DNA of 64,000 nucleotides from Sitta carolinensis (Eukaryota; Chordata; Aves; Passeriformes; Sittidae). Below are positions 35,350 through 47,534 of the stretch, in pieces (positions within the stretch are counted from its first letter, which is position 1; the number at the start of each line of letters is the position of its first letter). The position numbers and the translations under genes are program-made. Where the stretch lies: contig CM063284.1 in NCBI GenBank assembly GCA_032173965.1, positions 134,097,125-134,161,124 on the forward strand. The letters run 5' to 3'. Below the pieces are notes generated by a model, which saw only the letters and a program-made list of their open reading frames with translations, made no database searches and was not told the DNA's origin.

Positions 35350-35404
35350 AAACCTCAATGATCTTAAATGTCCTTTCCAACTAAATATTTCTATGATTCT
35401 ATGA
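35350..35404 (+). mobile_element. CR1 tail remnant
   Basis: Only the last 55 bases of a CR1 remain: a 'aatgatcttaaatgtccttt' type block, 'ccaac', then ATTTCTATGATTCTATGA ending at 35404. It is in the same orientation as most CR1 here. Confidence 0.8.
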
Positions 35405-35749
35405 AATTGTGAAAACCATGGGCAGCTTTATAAATGTGCCCATCAAGTGTTTCAGTTCACAGGAAGAGGAGGCACACAAGTCTCAGGAAGCTGCAGGCTC
35501 ATTTCACCCAGACTGCTCGAGTCCAGGAATATCTCAGAAGAAGACATTTTCTTACAAATTTTTGTATGCTTTTTACAAACCTGTTGGAAGCAATATTAAA
35601 CCCCAATATTTTTTAGCATCTCAGCCTTTTGTGGTCTATGTTTAAGTACAACAGGCATCCCATAATGCTCTTTCTTCTTCTTCTGATTTGACTGTGGCTG
35701 GCACAGAAGATACATTCAAAACTTTGGGTTTTTTTAAAACCTGAGAGAG

Positions 35750-36032
35750 GCTCTAATCCAGGTAACCATCAAGGCACCCTGTGCCCTAAGACCCCCTTCA
35801 TCCAAGACCCCAGAATGGAAGAGTGACAGCCCAGTGTGTCCCTGGATAAACAAGACTTTGCAGGGCTCTACCTGGCACTCAGCGGCAGCACTTTTGGGTG
35901 TAGCTGAGTTAGAGCCAGGCTTGAGCAGCCAAGAGGAGTGTGCATCTTTCCTGTGCACTGCTGAGTCCATGCAGCTGTTTACTCCCTCATTGCTAGCTAA
36001 AGGATGCTGGCTGAGATATATGTCCTGCATTC

Positions 36033-36068
<36 letters not shown>
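35750..36068 (+). other. GC-richer segment ending in A32 tract, possible retrocopy
   Basis: About 290 bases with higher GC than both flanks end directly in 32 A residues (36037-36068). That is the shape of a processed transcript inserted by LINE machinery. However, no AATAAA precedes the tract and no flanking duplication was found, and the body matches nothing I know. It may instead be unique DNA with an expanded A tract. Confidence 0.3.
36037..36068. repeat. Poly-A tract (32)
   Basis: Uninterrupted run of 32 A, the longest mononucleotide run in the window. Confidence 0.97.
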
Positions 36069-36070
<2 letters not shown>

Positions 36071-36737
36071 GTATCCATTTTTCTTATCTAAAATGTAGGA
36101 AACATAGAGGAGTAGAACAAGAATGAGGAGAAAAGGGTGAAATTCCTCCCTTCAACTTTAAATGGTCTTCTAAAAAACTGTTTTTAGTGTGTATGATGGG
36201 TTTGGAATAAATATTAGGAATTTTTATTTTCCCAGTTTTTGTTACTGTGTTGCTGTCCATTGCAAGATCAGGTGTGTGAACCTCCATGACCTAACACCCC
36301 ATGTCAATGTGGTTATTTCTATGGGAAGGGAATGTGTTGGGCCCAGATGGTAGCAACAAAATCCAGGTTCTCAAACTCTCAAACTTGCTGCCGTGAGCAC
36401 TCAGAAATTTATTTTGCTCTTGCTTTCTGTCGCAAATATTTCGACAAATGTGTGCATGTGCAGTGACAACAGCAACAAAAAGCAACTAACGGGAACCAGT
36501 TGGATTCAAAGCCACTCTTCTCCACGCTATACCCTAGTTAAACACATCCCTAAACATAATTGCTACTGAAGAGAAGATACAAAAGAAATACGTGAAGTGT
36601 CTATCATATCTACATACTTAGTGAACCCCTTAAAGATATTAATAAACCGTTCGGAGGGCAATATAAGGACATGAATAGACTAAACTAGAAGCGATTTGTG
36701 AAGACAAAAAAGAAAAACAGTGGCCAAAAATTAAAAT

Positions 36738-36836
36738 TTTGTTTTGTTTTGATTTTTTGGTGATTTCTTTTATTTGTTTGTGGGGTTTGGTTTTGTTTTT
36801 TTTGGTTTTCTCTGGGTTTGTTTTGTTTTTTTAATG
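36738..36836. repeat. GT-rich low-complexity tract
   Basis: About 100 bases consist almost only of T and G (repeated GTTTTGTTTT, GGGTTT and TTTGG words). It is not a clean microsatellite. Confidence 0.85.
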
Positions 36837-37181
36837 TAAGACCCTAGCTTTTAAAAGGTTCTGTTAATCCTCATGTGGACGCTAGATGGAGATCTTGAGT
36901 CAGTCATGCCAGAGACTCCTTTATCCTGCTTTTTCTTTATTTTAATCTGTTTTATCACGGACAGAGTACATGCAATGCAAGTTTACTCTTCAGGCATTTA
37001 TATTTATACTAAGGGTTTTTTTGGGGGAAGGGTAATCTACAGTAAATAAATATTTACTTTTAAAAAGGCAAGTTTAATTAAGGCTACATCGCATCTTTCA
37101 AAACAGAAGGGAATGCATCTGGAACTGTAGAGCACATGCTCTTCTTCGTCCTAATTATTTGTTTAATTCCAATGGCACATT

Positions 37182-38060
37182 ACAATTGTTTTCTCACTTT
37201 TCAGTGTGGGATGCGGTTTACAGTGACAATTGTCTTACCGCTGTGTAGCACAGATTATGACAAGGGGAGAGGTGGCGGAGTCGCTCACTTGCGGCAGTAC
37301 TAATGACCCAGGCATTGTTATTTCCATAAATGGGATCTTTGTGTGCTAACTAAACCTGAGCAATACAATTGTTAAAGCTGCTTTCCTTCAATCTTCCCCA
37401 AATCTCCATATGACTTGTGTGCATGATAATAAATTAATCTCTCTTATTACCATGTTGTTGTTTGTTTAGTAAGTACCTCTTTCTTTCATGCGATGTCAAG
37501 CTCAGCCTTAAAATGTGAATCGTATTTTGAGCCATTGTCTCAAATAGTTCCTTTCTCAAAGGATTCCTTCTTCTTCCTTCAGTAAACTGGGCTTTGCAAA
37601 TTGCATTGTAAAGGAGCATGTATGGCACCAACCTCATGCCTTCTGACACTGCTGTGGACTGGTCTTAACTAAAGTGAGTTTGGCTGTCTCAGCTCATTTT
37701 CTAGGGACATACTAGCCCACACCATGTAACATGCAGTTTGGGCTTATTGCCAGTTTACTCCCAGAAAATACTCAGAAAGGAATTAGTGAAAGGACTGAAT
37801 GACTTCTTGAAGCATCTGTGGAGTCAGGGTATATCCAAGGTGAAATAGGATCTTTCCTTGGGCAGCAGAAAGGAGGGAAAATAAACCAACCAACCCTGCA
37901 GTGGCCTGTTGTTCTTAGTGCCTCATGCCATTATTGTTGGAGCACTCAGAACTGAAGCATGCCGGTGGAGGAATAATTCGTGCTGCAGAGAAACAAGCTG
38001 AACCGAATCAGTTCTTTTAAAAGGATCAATTTTTAGAATGTATTATAAATAAACAATTGT
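37182..38060. promoter_or_regulatory. Candidate conserved element with four ACAATTGT palindromes
   Basis: The palindrome ACAATTGT occurs at 37182-37189, 37226-37233, 37365-37372 and 38053-38060. I saw no other exact copy elsewhere in the window. Each copy is two facing ACAAT half-sites, the core bound by SOX HMG proteins, and also a CANNTG E-box. Several TAAT homeodomain cores and CATTGTT words lie nearby. The stretch has no repeats, and 37250-37320 has more CpG than its surroundings. This resembles a developmental enhancer, but conservation cannot be judged from one sequence. Confidence 0.35.
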
Positions 38061-38890
38061 TTCTCGATGTGGAGAATGATTTTATTTGATGACACACAGT
38101 GCTGCTTCTGCAGAGCTGATTGCTCTGCTAGAGCAAAAGGAAAAAATAATATGTTAAAGACATGAGATGCATGAAAAATGTCATTAAATAAGTCTTTACT
38201 AGCCTTGAAATGGGGATGGTTTGCATAATTGATTAATCATAAGGGGACATTTTTGGTCACAGAAATTATCATTAGTAGAGCTCCAAAGTTAAATAATCTC
38301 TATACTAATAAAAATGCCATTTTCCCTTCAGATCTTTCCAAGATCTCGTCTTTCTTTTAGTCTTTCTTGCTTTTAAAGGCCTTAATAATTAAACGATATT
38401 TAACTCGAAGTGTGGGTGATGAAACCCTCGTGACCCAATTTCTCCCCCCGGCACTCAGCGAGAGCAGCGGCACCCAAGCTGCACACGTGGGCCAAATCCT
38501 GCAAGCTCAGCTGTGGTGCTTCACCCCCCTGCACCAGCAGTTTGGATCTGGGCTTTTCCTTCCAAACTCCAGTCAATGAGAGCTCTCTGAATTTTCTTCC
38601 TGTAAAAGAAAAATATAATCATGCCAGGCAGCATTTTGTGCACCTTTTTCCATTCCAGTATTAAAAAAACAACTGTCCTGTTTGTTCTGAAAAATTTAAT
38701 CTTCTTGTGAAACTGAGGGCTTGATGAACATGCACACACTTTTTTTTTGTGAGATAGCTTGTGGTCCTTTATGACGGATGTCACTGCATCTAGTTCAGAG
38801 ATATAATAATAAATATTTTTTTTATTGCCAAGAATTTAATTAAAGGAAATGGCTTTCGATACACTTCTCAAAGGATTTTCTTTAGCTTTC

Positions 38891-38918
38891 TTTTTTTTTT
38901 TTTTTTTTTTTTTTTTTT
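38891..38918. repeat. Poly-T tract (28)
   Basis: Uninterrupted run of T. A minus-strand retrocopy tail is possible but no polyadenylation signal sits at the right distance. Confidence 0.95.
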
Positions 38919-40336
38919 AGGCTATTTTACATTGAATGAAAGAAGGATTGCATGATACAGGGTTAAACAAGGCTTGACATGAATTTTATTTCATTAATAA
39001 AAAAATAAATGGTGTATGGGTAACCACACACACAAATTGGCAATCTTCTCTACTTATCATTTATTGTCAGTCCTTCAGGAGGTACAAATGGTGGGAAATC
39101 ACATCTACAACAAAAAGAGGAATGGATTTGTTTGGCATCAAACAAAAGACTTTCCCGTTTGTTATTTTGCTATGGATAGTTACATTTGGTTTATTTAACC
39201 AGGAGATGATCCTTAAATTGAGACATACAGTACCTTCTCATCATAAATGCCCTTCTCAGGAGACCTCCAACCGAGAGCTGCAATACACTGCAGACAGGAA
39301 AATGTGTTCAAAACCTCATTTATTACTCCATTTTTGTAATACGAAAATAGGGTAATACTCATGTATCTCAGAAACATATTGTAATGGCTTCCAATCATGA
39401 ACATAAAATCAGTGTAAAAGTAATTTGAGTCCATAAAACTTTTTTATTAGTGTTTATTTGTATGCAGAAGAAAACATATATGTTAACACAAGCCACTATT
39501 TACTTCAGCTTCTAATGCACTGAGATAATTACACTGAATTGAATATTGACACCTGTGGAAAATATTTAAAGGATGGAACTGATGTAAGAGACAATTTCAA
39601 TGCATTTAGACATTAATTGTACAAAATCAAGATATCCTTAATAAGTTATAGTGGTCTTATTTATAACTGTATAACAATGTAACTGTTTCCTGAATCTCTA
39701 GTTGTAGCTAGCCAAATTAAAAAATGAGTCTGAGGATGATTTTGAAGCAAGCCAGTTTTTCAGTTTCTTACCAGTTGTATTTAGCAGAGTAGAATCAGAG
39801 CAATGCAGGCATTTAAAGGGTTTACAAGATTTCATGAGGCCAATTTATATATACTTTTGCCTGTGAAAATCACAAATATTGATCGATGAATATAGCTACT
39901 ATTTTAAGCAGTATATTATAGTAGTGTATATAGTAGTATATATAGTAGTAGTATTTTAAGCCCTCTTACCTCTCTCCTCTAAATTTGTTTCTATTTTATC
40001 AGTATATTTTCTCAAACTGAATTGTATATATTTTTCTCAAGATTTGTTTCAATATCTCATAGGTATATAAAGCAAGTGCTTTAAAATCCTGTTTTAAAAG
40101 ATATCTTTCATAAGCAAGGATTGGCAACTTAATAAAATAATTTTTTTGTGTGATTTTTTATCAAGATTTAGCTTGATAATACAACAATAATGGTTGCATT
40201 GAAGGTCTTTTCTTTCTGCTTCTGTTTTGATACTCTGTTTTTCTGCATCCGCCTGCATTGGATGTTCAGCATTATCAAATATTTGTATGAACAGGAACAT
40301 ATTACAATGCTGCAATATGCTCAACCAGTGTGACAA

Positions 40337-40359
40337 TTTTTTTTTTTTTTTTTTTTTTT
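40337..40359. repeat. Poly-T tract (23)
   Basis: Uninterrupted run of T with no recognisable retrocopy beside it. Confidence 0.95.
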
Positions 40360-40720
40360 GTGTTTCGCATCTGGAGTTTCATAGTAATTTAGTCCCTAGA
40401 CCAGCAGCTGATACTTACTAGCATGGTATGACTGTATTAGAGGTGCAGAGACATACATTTCTCCTGAATCCACCTGCCAGTATATTTTAATAGCAGTCCT
40501 AACTTGGATAATCTTCCCCAAAGAAGTTGTTTAATAGAGATATTCTTTCTTCCACTTTACATTTTCCTTGTATGCTACAGTTCAAGAAAACTTCCCACAT
40601 TCTGTATTTAGGCATGTTTTGAAAAGCATATTTTAACTTTGCCAGGATCAAACATTTTTTCAAGACTAGTGTGAATATTCCAAGGAAATGAATTATTTGA
40701 TATTTACATTATGAATGCGT

Positions 40721-40738
40721 GATAGTATGCATACTATC
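40721..40738. repeat. Perfect 18-base palindrome
   Basis: GATAGTATGCATACTATC equals its own reverse complement. Its function is unknown. Confidence 0.9.
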
Positions 40739-42500
40739 CTGACATTTATAAGAATCAAATATTTAAAAACACAATAGTAATTTTTGTTAGGTTCTGGAAG
40801 AAATCAGAGTTTAGCTGATGTGAGGGAGGAATACTTTCTCTTAAAATATGAAGTTATGATGATCTTAACCATGTAGAGTACTAAAATATATATTGGATAA
40901 TAATAACTTTCTGTCACAAAAAACTGCTTGCTTTTAGAATAGTGACCTAGGTAAGATGGGATCTGTATTCTATTCTTACTCCCTAAAAATACCTAGTCAT
41001 GCAAAGCACTTTATCACCTTTCATATCCCAGTGCATTATAATATGCTGCTAGATCATATAGCCCAGGATACCTCATGCTGATGTGTCATTCACATGTGTA
41101 TAAATTATGGTTTATATTCACTGTGCCTTTATGAAAGAGATGTTTAGCCTATTGATCTTGCTGCAAACTCTAGGAAAAATAAAAATAAAATAAAATAAAC
41201 TTTTCCAGAGACAGTACAATTAAATCCTCAAGAGAATGAAATTTGTCTCCTTGACTCCTGGAGCTCCATATAGTGAGACAGGACTGACTCCCATCAATTT
41301 CATCATACATATTCACCCAGTGTGCATTGAATGCACATTCACTCAGCTGCTAATTCAGGAGCATGAGCAAATTGTACAGTGAAGGTACAGGATAACTCTA
41401 CCTGGAAAGACAGATGGTGTCCAAAACCTACAAGGCTAACCTTGTTCACAAAAAGCCCACGTTATTTCTGGAACAATTCTGTTCAATACAGATACTTTTC
41501 ATGGAAAATCTGTTTCCAGTATTGTGCACATGCCAGTATCCCCTCTCTTGTTGTAGTTGAATGCTGACATAAATCTTTTTCTAATAAAATGAACTATTCA
41601 AATTTTTCTTTACTGAATGATGTCTGAAACAGATGTATTTTAATCTGTTGGACATAGAAAATGAAATTTACATGTCAGTGAGGTCTTTCTGGTTAATAAA
41701 TGTTTTAAAAGAGAGAAAGCAGGAAGCTAAATATATGTAAAACTGCACTGCTTTGCATATGGTGCTTTTAGCAGAAAATGCAGTATTCTGTACTAAATTG
41801 TATCTTATTTATGAAACAAAAAGTATACATATTTTGTGATAACAAATGTCTTTCATGTAGAGGTAGGTATCATACAAAATGCTGGAAAGAATTCTGATTT
41901 CTTCAGCAATACTTCCCTTATGCGAGTCCCAATAATTCTTTCTTTTCATGTAGGAGCAGCATCTGCACAAAGCATTTTGTTTGTTATCTGTGTGTGCGTG
42001 CAATTTTGAACTCATTATGTTTTCCTATTATTTTAGCTGTTTACATAGCACCAATTTTAGTACATTACTGCAACTTTCTCCTACTCTGAGTGAGATGGAA
42101 CTAAAGCCCACTAAAATCATTGGATGGGCCCTGTTAGCTGAAGTTGATTTGTCACTGGGGATGGAGATTAAGACAAAGAAGAGTTGTACTCAGTGTTCCC
42201 TGGAGGTTCAGACATGTTTTCCAAATAATCATGAACACTTCTAAAAATAGCTGGATATGTTGATGAAATTTATATTTTCCATCACAATAATGCTACTCAT
42301 TTTTTAGCATTTTTTTTTTTTTGGGGGGGTTACATCAAAGATAAAAGCTATTAAAAATGAACAAAATTTACTGTCTGAACTGTTGCCAAATTTGATAGAG
42401 ATGTAATGGCGGAGTTAGACTAAATTGCTTGTTTAAAAGGCCAACAGACAGCCCTATGTGCTGCTTGTGCCATGTGCAGATACCCTCAACCTAGTCCTCT

Positions 42501-42554
42501 CTCCCTCCCTCCCCTCCCTCCCTCCCTCCCTCCCTCCCTCCCTCCCTCCCTCCC
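42501..42554. repeat. (CCCT)n microsatellite, G-quadruplex prone on minus strand
   Basis: More than a dozen CCCT-type units with one extra C near 42512. The minus strand reads (GGGA)n, which fits the G3+N1-7 quadruplex rule many times over. Confidence 0.95.
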
Positions 42555-45500
42555 TTTTCCTTCCATAATAACAAAGAATAATATTATTTATAAATAAAAA
42601 TAAGCAAAAAATGTAAGTAATAAATAAAATATTTTAATATCAATATAAAACAATATCCCTGTGTTCAATACCCAAGCAGTTCATCCTCTGAAAATACATT
42701 GATAGCTGAGGTGACATGAATTTTACCTCAAGGAGAAAAATGGTCTAAGAGAGTCTTTTTTCATCAGTCAGTGGTTGGATAATGCAAGAATTGTCTCCTG
42801 AACATTCCTACCTTAAAAAAATGGGGCTGCAGAACCACAGTAGAAATCATTCCTTAAGCATCTCATTTGAGAGCTCAGTTGTTATCTTGTCCTGATTGAA
42901 AAGTGCTTGAGTTTCTGCAAGTTTTCAGCTATAGAAACTCAGGAATGATGTCCAGGTTAATTTTTTAACAATTAGCAAGTCTGAGCCTCAAACTGACAGA
43001 TTACCGCCATTTGGCAGTATCACCAATAGACAGGGAGTTGTGAAATTGTAAGATATTATTGTATTGTTGGTAGCCTGAGTAAATCTAAATCTTTTCAAGC
43101 TTTGCTTCAGTGGGTTAATTCCAGGACCTGAATTACAAGTGCAATTTGAATTACATTGCAAAGACTGAACTTACTTCACTTTAGCAAAGTCCTTTTTCTT
43201 AAGACTTATGAATTCCAGTTATTTTGAAATCCTGAAATGTTTAAATCTTTTGATACCTTTCTTATTATTTCTAAGAAGAGATGGGTAAAGGTTTTTCCTG
43301 ACTTTTCCTGCCAGCACCTCTTTATTTCGGAAAATGTGTTTCTTTGACTTTACCTTTATTTTGTGGTATCTTAGCAGCTGCTACATGCAATATACATCCA
43401 CAGGGGCTTTTTATTTTTCCCGTCTTAAACCTGAGATAGTAAAATAGCAGAAATAACAAACCTTTCCAGAACCAGAAAATAATAAAAAGAAAAAGAATCA
43501 AATACATGTTCTGTATATATTTAGGGCAATTGAAGAGACCTGCAAAAAGCAGGGGTGATTTCACATTGTCTCTACATATTTTGTCTGAGAATTTTAAAAC
43601 ACTTAATGGATTCTAGCTAATTAAGTCTCAAAGCTTGATGCTGAGCTATACAAGGCAGGGCAGAGGACATCACCCATTCTGTTGAGGAATGAAGGGAAAA
43701 GTGATTGCATGATTTTCTGGGTACAAAAGATTATTAAATATTGGATTTGTGAATAAGGATACATATTCCAGTTACAGTTTAACCATTAGGATTGATTTTT
43801 TTCACCAAATGACATGTGTGACAATAGAGAAAAAGTATGCTGTAATGAAGTCTCTCATAAAGTAATTTGTTTCATCAGTAGCTTGTTGTTAAAAGAAAGC
43901 TGTATCTGACAATAATACATATAAAATTTTATTTAGAGTAGAAGGGCTGTTACTGAGTACTGGCTTGAAACTGTAGATTTTCAGGTTGTGGAAGCATTTA
44001 TTATGCATTCTCTACAACAGAAGTACTCACTGGATAATTGCTGCAGAGGGCAAAAAAAAAAACCCCAAACAAGTTAATAATAGCAGTTCAAAAGCTCAAC
44101 AATATTTTTAAGAGAAGCAGCTAAATGGGGCTGTGGCCCTGCAGTTGTTTGCAGTAATCAAGGACTTTCAACAGACAAGTCCTTATTCAGTTCTAACAAC
44201 TGTGTGGATCTGAGTAATCAGACTGGAAACTGTGTATGTACTGTTCAGGTTTCAGCCTAGTTTCTGGCAGCTTCGGCTTTCCCTGGAGTAGCACCAGGTT
44301 TTTTGCAAATCTTATCAGATAAATTCTCTCTGTGATGATGCATAATTCTGCATCTCTGTATTTCTTGCCTTAATAAACCAAAAATTAATGGGAAATGGAA
44401 AAGATCCATTGCTAGAAATGTTTAGTCTTCCATATCTACCAGTTGCAATTTTTTCCTCCCAAAGTGTTTTCCTTAATCCAGTCTTAAGAGATTGAAGTGA
44501 TGAAGCTTTCTACACTTCCCTTCAGAGAGCATTGCAAAGTATAATACAGAACAATGCTCAATATTTTTCATGAAATTATGGTTATATTTAGCTTTTTATG
44601 TGAATTCTGTAAACCTGATATACAATCTTGTGTTTGCAAGAACCCATTATTCTGGGAAAATATATGCTATTAATATTTTCAGCCAGTTATGCTAGCCTCC
44701 TGTAAGTATTCTTGCGGATGTTTGTTTCCAACGATTTTAGAACAATTTAATGCTAGGAAAACATGTCTGCAAAGCAACAGTTTTGTCAAAATATTTGAGG
44801 AGAGTATTTTCACTTAATTCTGTCTGGAGATGAATTTAGGATTTGGCTCAAGTCAAATTATAGTACAAATGCCTTACACGAATTTTTAGTTTGTGTGACC
44901 CTGTGGTATTTGGTCTGCTTTTCTGTGTTGCTCTCTTCAGGTTCTCAGACTTCTCTTATGGTAAATTCCTGATTTTGCAACATGATGCAATCAGAGGTAT
45001 CAATAGAGGAAACAAAGATTCAAATTAATAAAAATTTGGTTTATATTTTTCATAATCTATTATTTTTCAATATCTGTAACTCTATAGGAAATCTCTTTCG
45101 TATTTATTTACAAATTCACTTATTCCCCTGGTTCCTTCTTATTGTATGATGTGCCTTAAATCTCTCAGGGTAGTGCAATGCAGAGACTGCCAAGTGCAAG
45201 AAATACCTTATGCAGACTCTGAAGAATGTATGGCATTGGCTCATAATTGCATTTAAACACATTATTAGACCTCCCTCTGATTGCATATAAACTATCTTCT
45301 GTAACCATTTGAATTTGTGAAGCTGGAAGGGGAAGGCTGCAGTGTTCCCTCATTCCAGTGGGATTCGGATTTCCAAAATCCTAATATGTACCAGATGTGA
45401 ACAGAGGGAGACTCTAGCCAGACTGATGAGTGGCTGACCGCTATATTACATATTTACCCAAAAGTGGGGAATGTTCATCACACAGGACACTCTCCATGGG

Positions 45501-46817
45501 GAAAGGGAGAAGGTGGAAAGCCATTTGAAAATTCAGGATTCAGTGTCCACAATATTATTTAAATGCTTTATGTCCATCAAATACATTGTAGAAACAGAAG
45601 CAATGTATTTTTTTGATGCAAGGTTTTTTTAAGAGCTTGTTTCAGAATCTGTTTTTCTCATTAAAGTTTTAAATCCATGGCTTCTAACTTTGATCTTATT
45701 GGTTGACATTAATCCTTATTTTACTTTGTCTCTGTTTTGGATTTTCTTGGGAGGGGTGTATCCCTCAGTCCAAGACATCTAACGCTACTTCATCTGAGTT
45801 AAAAAAGCAATCATTTTCCAGGAGATAGTTCTACTTTCTCCCAGGCAAGGAGGGAGGAAGTGTCAAAACCAGAATGAGCTAGACACCACCACCACCACTG
45901 TCTGGACACAGCCTGTATTTACCTCATTGCACCCTGGACTGCACATAGGACAATAAGAGAACAGCCCTCTGAACTGTCCAAACCTCACTTTCTTTGGTTG
46001 GTTCCACTCTGTGCTGCAGAAGAGATGTGGGTTTGAAAGAGAGACAGAAAGAAACTTTCTTTCAATTATGTGGGCTTTGACCGTTGAGTTTTGTATGTAA
46101 ATGTCATAAACATTTCACAGCAGGTCATATATAATGCATGTTATGGTGTAACCCTGGCAAAAGAGAAATATGCTGAGAGTGGTGACATCTGCCTCTGTCC
46201 TAACTGCAGAACTGAAAGATGTACCTGAATTCTTTTCATTTGGGAAACCAGACCCAGGTTTCATTTGGCATGACCACATACCTACACATCCCCTTATAAA
46301 TGTAAAGGAAGATACTATTCCTTGACATAGTGCTTGTAAGTTTTATTTGTTTGCTACTAGGCTTTCCTTTGCCAGCATTGTCTCCATGCCAGCAAGACCT
46401 TTACCTGACAGTATTTAATTTAGGGCCAGGATTTGGAAAAAAAAGGAGGCCAAGTAGAATATCATCAGCTCTACATTTGCAAATTTGCCTGGTTTTGTTT
46501 AAATGACTTTCCTGCTTCCTAGTTTGTCTTCCCCTCAGCACAGAAAAAAAGAGGATTAAGGCTGTCAGGGCTGTACTTCAGAGGCAGCCCCAGCAAAGCC
46601 CCTAAAGAAGAAAAGTGAGTGATCATAACCCATCCTCTGGATCCCCTCCAGCATAAGAAAGGATAAACTAAATTTTTTTAGCACTCATTAGGTTCCACAG
46701 TCAAATAAACAGCATCGCAGTCTCTGGAGGATATTGAGGATAGAAGGTCACTGAGATCTGGATTTATTAGTGAGCACACTGAACATTGTCCTAGTTTCAT
46801 AGGGAGCATTTCAGTCA
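42555..46817. other. Unique AT-rich DNA, no gene recognised
   Basis: No CR1, LTR or coding signal is recognised over about 4.3 kb. The open frames are short. The sequence looks like ordinary intergenic or intronic DNA. Confidence 0.5.
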
Positions 46818-47150
46818 CTGAAACTGATGCCCTTCAGTTGCCATGTCAAAATCTGAAACCTGACTGATTGGTGTCTAAGAATTAAGAGCAGATTCTGTTA
46901 ACACTATTTGCTATTTATCATCTCTTCAGTAATCTTGCCCAGAAATGGGAGGTTTAGCAATCAGACAATAATTTCTTTACAAGAAAATTAGTGTCAGAAG
47001 AGGATTTATTGAGTAAGGACCAAATAAATGTATGCTTGAAGGCTTCTGGCAGTCTACATTTTCTTAAGAAAAGATTATCAATAGTAGGTGTTTTCCCCCA
47101 ATTTTCACCATGGGGGACATATTTCCCCTCTGCAGAGTCCTGTAGAAATT
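46818..47150 (-). pseudogene. Fossil reverse transcriptase of an L2/L3-type LINE
   Basis: On the minus strand, conserved reverse transcriptase blocks appear in the right order with frameshifts between them. DNLFLRKCRLPEAFK (LPEAFK at about 47036-47053) is followed by SLLNKSSSD, matching the PLLKKPSLD block. Next comes PFLGKITEEMI (46911-46949), the block after NYRPVSNL. Then NQSGFRF and a stop before HG (about 46840-46870) match the QSGFRPGHG block. The LPFLGK plus QSGFR pairing fits L2, L3 and related LINEs better than ordinary avian CR1. The open frame of 104 codons at 46954-47268 is the least damaged part. It is old and dead. Confidence 0.68.
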
Positions 47151-47488
47151 TTCCTTTGAGGATCCGGGACTCCCAATTGAAACAGGTGAAAACTGAGTTA
47201 ATTGAATTATCTGGTATCTTTATTCCTTTCTGATATTTTACAGTGACAAATCCACACCCAGAATTCAACTATAATGACAGCTTTATGCAGCGTGAAATAG
47301 TACAAGCTTAAACAGTTGGAGGTAATCTTGGATAATCAGATAGACCAACATCCATAATTGTTTAGTGAGTTTTAAGATTGCTTGGAATTCACAATAATAA
47401 GTCCAGTCAGGACTGGAATTTCACTGGGAGAACACACAATCCAAATGCTGTGGTCCATGCCCTGCAAACTTCCTGTTCAATATAAGGA

Positions 47489-47534
47489 CAGTTCAATATT
47501 GAACTGCAATAGAAGAAAATGCAATAGAAGAAAA
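47489..47534. repeat. 18-base palindrome followed by 15-base tandem pair
   Basis: CAGTTCAATATTGAACTG at 47489-47506 is a perfect palindrome. Overlapping its last two bases are two identical 15-base units, 47505-47519 and 47520-47534 (TGCAATAGAAGAAAA). Confidence 0.92.

Larger units (their letters stand above)
38061..42500. other. AT-rich DNA with T tracts and a perfect palindrome
   Basis: No gene was recognised. It holds T28 at 38891-38918, T23 at 40337-40359, a TAG/TA-rich run at 39910-39955, an AAAAT repeat near 41175-41199, a perfect 18-base palindrome at 40721-40738, and a T run followed by G7 at 42311-42329. Neither T tract is followed by a recognisable minus-strand retrocopy. Confidence 0.55.

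Noticed and set aside
38110..38128. microRNA-like hairpin (GCAGAGC ... GCTCTGC)
   Set aside because: The perfect arms are only 7 bases and do not extend to the roughly 22-base stem a microRNA precursor needs.
38891..38999. Minus-strand retrocopy with T28 as its tail
   Set aside because: AATAAA on the minus strand lies about 70 bases from the tract, too far for a normal tail, and no body or duplication was recognised.
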